8,899 nucleotides of DNA from contig LUOC01000068.1 of assembly GCA_001626655.1 (NCBI GenBank), positions 1-8,899 of the forward strand. The letters are read 5' to 3'. Both the position numbers and the translations under genes were made by a program. Source of the stretch: Fidelibacterota bacterium REDSEA-S14_B6 (GTDB lineage Bacteria; Fidelibacterota; Marinisomatia; Marinisomatales; S15-B10). This document shows positions 1 through 5,636 of the stretch, one piece after another; position 1 is the first letter of the stretch, and each line of letters begins with the position of its first letter. The notes beneath the pieces were generated by a model, which had not been told where the DNA came from, searched no databases, and was given only the letters and a program-made list of their open reading frames with translations.

Positions 1-8
1 TGTCTCAC

Positions 9-15
9 CCTCCTT
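9..15 (-). promoter_or_regulatory. Strong Shine-Dalgarno sequence for a gene just left of the window
   Basis: Read on the minus strand this is AAGGAGG, close to a perfect anti-16S match, followed by 8 nt (GTGAGACA) before the window ends. It lies about 28 nt after the stop codon of the DUF502 gene. The GTG directly after it is too close to be used as a start, so the initiation codon should lie at or just beyond the window edge. This suggests that the cluster continues leftwards with at least one more gene. The remaining bases of 1-42 show no hairpin followed by a T-run, so no terminator is seen here. Confidence 0.6.
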
Positions 16-42
16 AACCCCACGTTTCTTTCGGGCCGATTC

Positions 43-570
43 TTATTCTTGAAGGTTGGTAATTTCGTTTTCTTTGGGCGCCAGCATTCCGCCTGAAATA
101 ATCATCTTCAACCCTTCCTCAACAGAGAGTTTCGAATCGATTGCATCACTTTGGGGAATCAAGACCATCACGCCCGACGTCGGATTTGGCGTGGTGGGAA
201 CGAACAGGTGATAATACGCTGTCCCGCTGGCGTCGTTGGATTCGCCGGTGACGAAGGCGATGGTCCAGATACCGACACGGGGGTAGTTGATGAGCACCGC
301 TTTCTGAAAGGCCCTGCTCGAAGCGCCGCTCACTGATTGAGTAATCTGCTTCGCAGTTCCGTAAATGGTACTGGCGAGGGGGATTCGCCGGAGAAGAGCC
401 TCTCCAATAGAAACCAGTTTTCGCCCGAGGAAGTTGGTCACCAGAATTCCCAGGAGATACATAAACAGAAGTCCAATGATAACGCCCAGTCCGGGAATGT
501 GGAACGGGAGGAAGGGATCGATGAGGGGCGCCGCGAAACCGTCGAAAAAGTTGAAGAGGACGGTCACCAC
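43..570 (-). CDS. DUF502 family membrane protein, N-terminus uncertain
   Basis: The protein matches the DUF502 family, a set of poorly characterised inner-membrane proteins of about 200 residues. Seen features are IPGLGV (25-30) entering a hydrophobic helix (about 27-46), RIPLASTIYGTAKQ (62-75), YPRVGIWTIAFVTGE (96-110), and the family signature around VPTTPNPTSGVMVLIPQ (124-140) followed by SVEEGLKMIISGG (149-161). All these are well conserved in DUF502. The start given is a GTG at 570. The open frame continues upstream to a TGA at 607-609 without ATG, GTG or TTG; it holds only a CTG (586-588) and two ATA codons. The upstream codons encode residues like ALKPTVWVVTVLFNFFDG, which resemble the family's first membrane helix, so translation probably begins before 570. 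The gene follows ogt by about 30-70 nt and is probably co-transcribed with it. Its function is unknown. Confidence 0.85.
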   Translation of the reverse strand: MVTVLFNFFDGFAAPLIDPFLPFHIPGLGVIIGLLFMYLLGILVTNFLGRKLVSIGEALLRRIPLASTIYGTAKQITQSVSGASSRAFQKAVLINYPRVGIWTIAFVTGESNDASGTAYYHLFVPTTPNPTSGVMVLIPQSDAIDSKLSVEEGLKMIISGGMLAPKENEITNLQE

Positions 571-637
571 CCAGACGGTGGGTTTCAGTGCGTGCGCTAT
601 TATCGGTCAGTGAAGTTAATCAGTCGATCCGAATCGA

Positions 638-1150
638 TCAATCGGAATGGGGGAGGGGGTACCCCTCATGTTTTAGGAGCCACTTTTTCATTGCAAGTCC
701 ACCGCCGAAGCCGCCGAGCGTGCCGTCATGGGCGATGACGCGGTGGCACGGTATGACGATGGGAATGGGATTGCTTCCATTGGCGCTTCCCACCGCCCGG
801 ACCGCCCTGGCGTTGTTGATCCGTTCAGCGATCTCTTTGTATGAGGCGGTCTTTCCAAAGGGGATCTGGGCCACCTTCCCAAGCGCTTTTTCCCGAAACT
901 GCGATGTCTTCAGATCGACGGGAAACGTGAACCTCTTCCGGTCGCCATCGAAGTATTCCTGAAGCTGCAATATTTCATCGCTTAAGTCTTTAGAGTCTTC
1001 GATCAATTCTTCTTCGGGGAAGCGATCAACAATCCACTGGAAAAATGCGCCGTCTGTTTCGGACGGTAGGCTGATCTTGCAGACGCCCCGGGGCGTCTTG
1101 GCGATGAGGAGTCTTCCTATGGGGGTGTCGAGAGAGGCGTAGGCGATCAT
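638..1150 (-). CDS. ogt: Methylated-DNA--protein-cysteine S-methyltransferase (O6-alkylguanine-DNA alkyltransferase)
   Basis: This 170-residue suicide repair protein transfers alkyl groups from O6-alkylguanine (and O4-alkylthymine) to its own cysteine. The active-site motif IPCHRVIAHDGTLGGFGGG is present with the acceptor Cys135 and the neighbouring His136. The DNA-binding part includes SYKEIAERI (103-111, with the expected Tyr104) and RAVGSANGSNPIP (118-130), which holds the arginine finger and the hinge asparagine. Glu162 fits the conserved Glu of the His-Glu relay. The length is that of stand-alone Ogt/AGT proteins; there is no Ada N-terminal regulatory domain or AlkA fusion. The ATG at 1150 overlaps the TGA of the upstream molybdo-hydroxylase gene (ATGA), and no good Shine-Dalgarno sequence precedes it, so translation is probably coupled. 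Acts on cytoplasmic DNA. Confidence 0.95.
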   Translation of the reverse strand: MIAYASLDTPIGRLLIAKTPRGVCKISLPSETDGAFFQWIVDRFPEEELIEDSKDLSDEILQLQEYFDGDRKRFTFPVDLKTSQFREKALGKVAQIPFGKTASYKEIAERINNARAVRAVGSANGSNPIPIVIPCHRVIAHDGTLGGFGGGLAMKKWLLKHEGYPLPHSD

Positions 1151-3288
1151 GCCCGGAGGTCTTCCGGCCGTATGGGGAGCTTCCGGATGCGCTTGCCTGT
1201 TGCATCGAAGATGGCGTTGGCCACTGCAGGGGCGACTGGAGGGAGTCCCGGCTCGCCGGCGCCGCCGGGCGGCTCATCGCTTTCGACAATATGGATCTCC
1301 ATCTCCGGCGTTTCGTCAATCCGGAGCAGCTCAAATTCGTGGAAATTGGACTGTTCCACGGCGCCTCTCTTGATGGTGATCTCACCCTTCAGAGTGGAGG
1401 TGAGGCCGTAGATGATGGAACTCTCCATCTGCATTCTGATACCGTCGGGGTGGACGGCGAGACCGCAATCGATGGCAGACACTATTCTGTCCACAGTGAA
1501 TGTTCCGTCGCTCTTTACCGTCACCTCAGCCACATTTGCAACCCAGGAACCGAACGACTCATGCATGGCGAACCCTCGTCCGCGCCCTTCACCAAGTTTT
1601 GTATTCCAGCCTGACTTTTCGAAGGCGAGCTGCAGAACGCCGAGATGACGAGGTGAATTCCTAAGGAGCGTCATCCGGAACCTGAGAGGATTCATGCCGG
1701 CCATGTGGGCCAGCTCATCAATGAATCCTTCGTTGGCGAAGGCGTTCTGTGAATTGTACACCGACCGCCACCACCCGACTGGGACCTTGGTGTTCGTCAT
1801 GACGTAGTCCACAAGAATGCTCGGGAACTCGTAAGGGATATTGCTGGCTCCGTTCACGGCGCTCCTATCGAGCTGTCCGCCCGAGAACCGTTCCGGCCGG
1901 AGCTGCCCTGAAATCGATGGGGCCACGACACGGTGGGACCAGCTTCTCGGTCGATTCTTTTTCGTCATGGCCGCCGAAAGCTTATGGATGCTCGTCGGCC
2001 GGTAGAAATCGTGGGCCATATCCTCTTCTCGAGTCCACAGCATCTTTACCGGCTTGCCGGTCTTTTGAGAAATCTCCACCGCGTCCGTAACAAAATCGGC
2101 CCAGAGCCGCCTCCCGAAACCTCCACCGAGGAGCGTCACGTGCACTCTCACTTTCTCCACGGGGATACCGAGATGCTCCGCCGCCGTCGTCTGGACACGT
2201 TGAGGAACCTGAGTCGGCACCCAAATCTCGCACTCTCCATTTCTCACATGGGCGACACAGTTCATCGGCTCCATGGTTGCGTGGTGCGTAAACGGTACTT
2301 CGTACTGTGCCTCGAAAACTGATCCGGCCTTCTTATGCGCTTCAGCGACGTTGCCCTCTTCCCGGGCCACCACAGCCGTGCCGCCGCCCTTCTTCTCCAT
2401 CATCGATTTGATTCGGTCGCTGTCCCACTTTGCGAAATCGCCGTGATCCCACTGAATGTTTGCTGCACGATGCCCTTGAATCACCGCCCATGTATTCTTC
2501 CCGACGACCGCAACCCCCTCTTCTATCTCAAATATATCGGTGACGCCTGATACACCTTTCGCCGCCTTGGAGTTGAAAGATTTTGCCTTTCCTCCAAAAG
2601 TTGGGCACCGGACAACTGTGGCGTGGAGCATGTCAGGAAGACGAATGTCAATCCCGAACTGGGCCGAACCGTTTACGCGGGAGGGGGTGTCCTTCCCCGG
2701 CATCGATTTTCCAATCAAGTTGAAATCTTTGGGATCCTTCAGAGGAGGATCATCGGGCACCGGTAGGGCAGCAGCCTTAGATGCCAATGCTCCGAAGGTG
2801 AGTTCCCTTCCGCTCGAGCGATGAACCACGGTCCCTTTAGAGACCGCGCATTCTGATTTGCTCACGCCCCACTCTCTCGCCCCGGCCTCAAGGAGCATTT
2901 CCCGTGCGGCGGCGCCCGCTTTCCTGAGCATTTCAAAGGAGCGCCGAATGGATCCGCTTCCGCCCGTTCCCTGACTGCCGTACTTGTCTGGATGGGCATC
3001 GGCCTGGGCGACTTGTATCTGCGACCAGTCAGCCCCAAGTTCATCGGCCACGATCATCGGGATGGACGTCCTGACATGCTGGCCCATTTCGGATTTCGCC
3101 ACGGTGATAGTGACAGCGTTGTCAGGACTGATGGCGAGGAAAGCGTTAGGTTCGAACGGTTGAGCAGGGGCGAGCCCCGCAGCGACGAGCCTTTCTTTTG
3201 CCGGCAGGAAAACGCCAATCATCAACCCCGCACCGGCGGTTGAGGAAACTTTCAGAAAATCCCGGCGGCTGACAGCAGACTGACCCAT
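1147..3288 (-). CDS. Molybdopterin-binding subunit of an IorB-type xanthine-dehydrogenase-family hydroxylase, Tat-exported
   Basis: This is the catalytic large subunit of a two-subunit molybdenum hydroxylase of the isoquinoline 1-oxidoreductase beta / aldehyde dehydrogenase group, 713 residues from the ATG at 3288. The N-terminus has a canonical twin-arginine signal, SRRDFLK (7-13), followed by a glycine/alanine-rich hydrophobic stretch to about residue 30, so the folded cofactor enzyme should be exported. Cofactor and active-site features include YGSQGTGGSGSIRRS (103-117), EPMNC (340-344), GGGFGRR (388-394) and GAGEPGLPP near the C-terminus, in which Glu679 is the expected catalytic base. 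The length is normal for IorB-like proteins. An in-frame GTG at 3291 precedes the ATG. I chose the ATG because AAGGA lies 6 nt before it and its A overlaps the TGA of the iron-sulfur subunit. Substrate is unknown: N-heterocycles, aldehydes and nicotinate-like compounds are all used in this family. Confidence 0.93.
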   Translation of the reverse strand: MGQSAVSRRDFLKVSSTAGAGLMIGVFLPAKERLVAAGLAPAQPFEPNAFLAISPDNAVTITVAKSEMGQHVRTSIPMIVADELGADWSQIQVAQADAHPDKYGSQGTGGSGSIRRSFEMLRKAGAAAREMLLEAGAREWGVSKSECAVSKGTVVHRSSGRELTFGALASKAAALPVPDDPPLKDPKDFNLIGKSMPGKDTPSRVNGSAQFGIDIRLPDMLHATVVRCPTFGGKAKSFNSKAAKGVSGVTDIFEIEEGVAVVGKNTWAVIQGHRAANIQWDHGDFAKWDSDRIKSMMEKKGGGTAVVAREEGNVAEAHKKAGSVFEAQYEVPFTHHATMEPMNCVAHVRNGECEIWVPTQVPQRVQTTAAEHLGIPVEKVRVHVTLLGGGFGRRLWADFVTDAVEISQKTGKPVKMLWTREEDMAHDFYRPTSIHKLSAAMTKKNRPRSWSHRVVAPSISGQLRPERFSGGQLDRSAVNGASNIPYEFPSILVDYVMTNTKVPVGWWRSVYNSQNAFANEGFIDELAHMAGMNPLRFRMTLLRNSPRHLGVLQLAFEKSGWNTKLGEGRGRGFAMHESFGSWVANVAEVTVKSDGTFTVDRIVSAIDCGLAVHPDGIRMQMESSIIYGLTSTLKGEITIKRGAVEQSNFHEFELLRIDETPEMEIHIVESDEPPGGAGEPGLPPVAPAVANAIFDATGKRIRKLPIRPEDLRA

Positions 3289-3746
3289 CACACTTCCTTC
3301 GCCGCCCTGTGAATCGCTTTCCGAATCCGCTGGTAAGTGCCGCAGCGACAGAGATTCATTTTCATAGCGACGTCAATATCTTCATCCGACGGGTTGGAAT
3401 TCTGTTCTAGCAAAGATGCCGCCGTCATGATCTGCCCCGACTGGCAGTAGCCGCACTGAGGGACCTCTTCCGCAAGCCACGCTTTCTGGAGTGGGTGGGA
3501 GAGATCGGGAGAGAGGCCTTCGATGGTGGTAATCTCCGAGCCGTCGGCGTATTCCACGGGCGTCATGCATGCCCGGGTCGACTCGCCGTCAAGATGGATG
3601 GTGCAGGAGCCGCACAGTCCGCGGCCGCAGCCGAACTTGGTGCCGGTGAGGCCCAGCTCATCCCTGAGCACCCATAACAGCGGTATGTCGTCAGGAACAT
3701 TGACGCTCTGTTTCTTGCCGTTTATAGTTAGAGAGTACCGAGCCAT
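3288..3746 (-). CDS. [2Fe-2S]-binding subunit of an IorA-type molybdenum hydroxylase
   Basis: This 152-residue protein is the electron-transfer small subunit that pairs with the molybdopterin subunit encoded directly downstream. Two cluster sites are visible. The plant-ferredoxin-type N-terminal site has Cys40, Cys45, Cys48 (FGCGRGLCGSC) and Cys60. The C-terminal helical site has Cys98 and Cys101 (QCGYCQSGQ) and Cys133 and Cys135 (NLCRCGTYQRI). All eight ligands are present and the length is typical of the family. There is no export signal of its own; small subunits of this type are known to be carried through the Tat pathway by the large subunit. No FAD-binding subunit or cytochrome c subunit lies next to the pair, so the electron acceptor is unknown. 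The ATG at 3746 has no Shine-Dalgarno sequence and sits only a few bases after a predicted transcription start. The TGA overlaps the ATG of the large subunit by one base. Confidence 0.95.
   Translation of the reverse strand: MARYSLTINGKKQSVNVPDDIPLLWVLRDELGLTGTKFGCGRGLCGSCTIHLDGESTRACMTPVEYADGSEITTIEGLSPDLSHPLQKAWLAEEVPQCGYCQSGQIMTAASLLEQNSNPSDEDIDVAMKMNLCRCGTYQRIRKAIHRAAKEV
3295..3299 (-). promoter_or_regulatory. Ribosome binding site deciding the start of the molybdopterin subunit
   Basis: Minus-strand AAGGA ends 6 nt before the ATG at 3288 and lies inside the last codons of the iron-sulfur subunit gene. The spacing is ideal for that ATG and short (3 nt) for the alternative GTG at 3291, so it favours the ATG. 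Confidence 0.6.
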
Positions 3747-3763
3747 GAATCTAGACGAATCTA
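3747..3763 (-). repeat. Tandem heptamer TAGATTC, two copies 10 bp apart, abutting the IorA start codon
   Basis: On the minus strand the sequence reads TAGATTC-GTC-TAGATTC-ATG. The two identical heptamers occupy 3763-3757 and 3753-3747 and are spaced one DNA turn apart. The first one forms the predicted -10 element of the promoter. They may be a regulator's half sites, two alternative -10 elements, or chance in a short intergenic region. Confidence 0.4.
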
Positions 3764-3786
3764 CACCCTAGCCCGAAGGTTGTCAA
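3758..3786 (-). promoter_or_regulatory. Sigma70-like promoter before the hydroxylase-ogt-DUF502 cluster
   Basis: The minus strand carries a perfect TTGACA at 3786-3781, a 17-bp spacer and TAGATT at 3763-3758 (4 of 6 matches to TATAAT). The hexamer and the optimal spacing lie in the 62-nt gap between the EamA gene and IorA. Initiation about 6-8 bases after the -10 element would fall near 3750-3752, giving a 5' leader of only about 4-6 nt before the ATG at 3746. In Bacteroidota-style terms TAGATTCG also matches TAnnTTTG with one mismatch. Prediction from sequence only. Confidence 0.5.
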
Positions 3787-3808
3787 GGAAACTTGCCCGA
3801 CAGATTAC

Positions 3809-4696
3809 TTATATCCCCTCACGCTCAGGCAGTTGTCGAGAGTGGATAAGATAAACGCCAAACAGAATCAGCGCCCCGCCGCCGAACAGCTCGGCGCCGT
3901 AAGTCTCACCGAGAAAGACCCAACCAAGGATCGCCGCGATGACTGGCGGTAACAGTCCGAGTGTTGAAATCTGGTTCACCGATAGATGATTGTAGAGCCA
4001 GAAGTAGATGGTCCACGTAATCACCGTGCCGAATACGGCGAGATAGGCAAGTGCCGCTATGCTTGTGCTGTTCCACACTGTGGCGGACGGTTCTTCCAGA
4101 ATGTAGGCCAACGGTATCAGCACGACTGCCGCGATGGACTGGGCCATGACGTTGACGTGGAGAGGATCGACTTCTCTATGATGTTTCTTTAGATAGACAT
4201 TAGGCCCCGACGCCAGTATCACCGCACTCAGAATTGCCACGACGCCGACAAGATGGGTCTCGCCGGCTCCGCTCTGGAACGCTACGATCAGCGATACACC
4301 AGCCAACCCCAGCAGTCCGCCTCCAAACCTCCGTAGTGTGAGCGGCTCAGATGGGAGCATGAAGTGAGCGGTAACAGAAACAAAGATGGGAAGCGTCGCC
4401 CAGATGATAGCTGCAAGGCTTGAGTAAATGTACTGAGCGCCCCAATAGGTAAGGGAATAGGCAGCCACAAAACTGAGCAGAGAAAAGCTGAAGTAGACCT
4501 TCAGTGCGGTAGATGACAGATTTATCTTTGGTTTCCGCCTCAGAAGAAGGGGCCACAGAATAATTGCAGAAAAGGTGAATCTGAGGCCCAGTCCGAACAT
4601 AGGCGGGATGTAATCGAGACTGATCTTCAGCGCCAGCCATGTTGAACCCCAGACGATGTTCAGGATCGCGTAAAGGGCGAAAACTCTCGGCGTCAT
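3809..4696 (-). CDS. EamA/DMT-superfamily permease
   Basis: The 295-residue protein is almost entirely hydrophobic with about ten predicted membrane helices arranged as two EamA repeats, the normal size for the drug/metabolite transporter superfamily. The first repeat begins with NIVWGSTWLALKISLDYIPP (13-32), including the typical WGS/T motif and the FxLGLRF-like FGLGLRF (34-40). The second repeat ends with LGLLPPVIAAILGWVFLGE (246-264), the hallmark P-V-x-A-x-x-L-x-x-x-x-L-G-E pattern. These proteins usually export amino acids or other small metabolites across the inner membrane; the substrate cannot be told from sequence. The ATG at 4696 lies 49 nt after the secF stop without a clear Shine-Dalgarno sequence. 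It is transcribed in the same direction as secF and may be read through from it. Confidence 0.9.
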   Translation of the reverse strand: MTPRVFALYAILNIVWGSTWLALKISLDYIPPMFGLGLRFTFSAIILWPLLLRRKPKINLSSTALKVYFSFSLLSFVAAYSLTYWGAQYIYSSLAAIIWATLPIFVSVTAHFMLPSEPLTLRRFGGGLLGLAGVSLIVAFQSGAGETHLVGVVAILSAVILASGPNVYLKKHHREVDPLHVNVMAQSIAAVVLIPLAYILEEPSATVWNSTSIAALAYLAVFGTVITWTIYFWLYNHLSVNQISTLGLLPPVIAAILGWVFLGETYGAELFGGGALILFGVYLIHSRQLPEREGI

Positions 4697-4745
4697 GATT
4701 CAGACCGGAAAGATCGTATGGAAGAAAAGAGCCGGCAGCAGGGAA

Positions 4746-5636
4746 CTAAGCGGCGGAACGCTGCTGCCACAGCACCACCACAGGACTCGCCACGTAAATG
4801 GAAGAGTACGTGCCGACGAGGACGCCGACAATCATGGCGAAAGAGAAATAGCGGATAACCTCTCCGCCGGCGATGTACAGCACAAAAACGACCGCGAAAG
4901 TTGTAAGCGAGGTGATGATCGTTCTCGAGAGCGATTCATTGATACTCTTGTTAAAGATGGAGAACTGATCGAGGTTCTTGAGCCGCTTCATGTTCTCCCT
5001 AACTCTGTCAAAGACAACGATCGTGTCGTTAAGGGAATAACCGACTATGGTGAGAAACGCAGCAATGATGGCGAGCGAAATCTCGTAATTGAGAATCGAG
5101 AATATGCCAAGAGTGATGAGCACGTCGTGCACGAGGGCGGCGATAGCGCCGATGGCAAACCTGAACTCGAACCGAATCGAAATGTAGATCAGGATTCCGA
5201 TAATCGCCGTGATGATGGCGAAGAGCGCTTTTCCTTTCAGTTCAGAACCGATTTTCGGGCCAACATTTTCCATTCGCCGGAAGTCGAGGTTTTGATCCGG
5301 GAACTGTGCCTGAAGCGCCTTTTTGAGTTCTACCGCCATGTCACTGGCTCCGGGGCTCACCTGAAGCCGTATGAGAATCTCATCGGGGGAACCGAACGTT
5401 TGCACTTCACCGACTCCAACATCGAGAGTCTCCAGGGCGCTTCTCACCTTGGCAATGTCCGGCGGCTGTTCAAACCGAACCTGGGCCAGTGTGCCTCCCG
5501 TAAAGTCTATACTCAGAACGGGGCCGCCGTTAAGGAAGAGGGATACGAGTCCCGCAAGGATAAACGAACCGGAAATGATAAAGCCGAACTTCCGCATACT
5601 GAGGAAATCGATGTTTGTCTGCTTGATGAATCTCAT
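4746..5636 (-). CDS. secF: Protein translocase subunit SecF
   Basis: SecF joins SecD to form the proton-motive-force-driven complex that pulls secreted proteins out of the SecYEG channel on the periplasmic side. The 296 residues show a first membrane helix (about 17-36), the conserved LSIDFTGGTLAQVRF (41-55) opening the periplasmic domain, VGPKIGSELKGKALFAI (125-141) before the second helix, HDVLITLGIF (170-179), and SLNDTIVVFDRVREN (201-215). The last is the family signature with the conserved Asp that takes part in proton conduction. NESLSRTIITSLTT (233-246) and the final pair of helices (about 240-290) complete six membrane segments. The length is typical. Its ATG overlaps the secD TGA as ATGA, so the two are translationally coupled. 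Confidence 0.97.
   Translation of the reverse strand: MRFIKQTNIDFLSMRKFGFIISGSFILAGLVSLFLNGGPVLSIDFTGGTLAQVRFEQPPDIAKVRSALETLDVGVGEVQTFGSPDEILIRLQVSPGASDMAVELKKALQAQFPDQNLDFRRMENVGPKIGSELKGKALFAIITAIIGILIYISIRFEFRFAIGAIAALVHDVLITLGIFSILNYEISLAIIAAFLTIVGYSLNDTIVVFDRVRENMKRLKNLDQFSIFNKSINESLSRTIITSLTTFAVVFVLYIAGGEVIRYFSFAMIVGVLVGTYSSIYVASPVVVLWQQRSAA

Noticed and set aside
3782..3796. Small hairpin CAAG-TTTC-CTTG (minus strand) between EamA and IorA as a terminator
   Set aside because: The stem is only 4 bp and no T-run follows; the region is better explained by the promoter that overlaps it.
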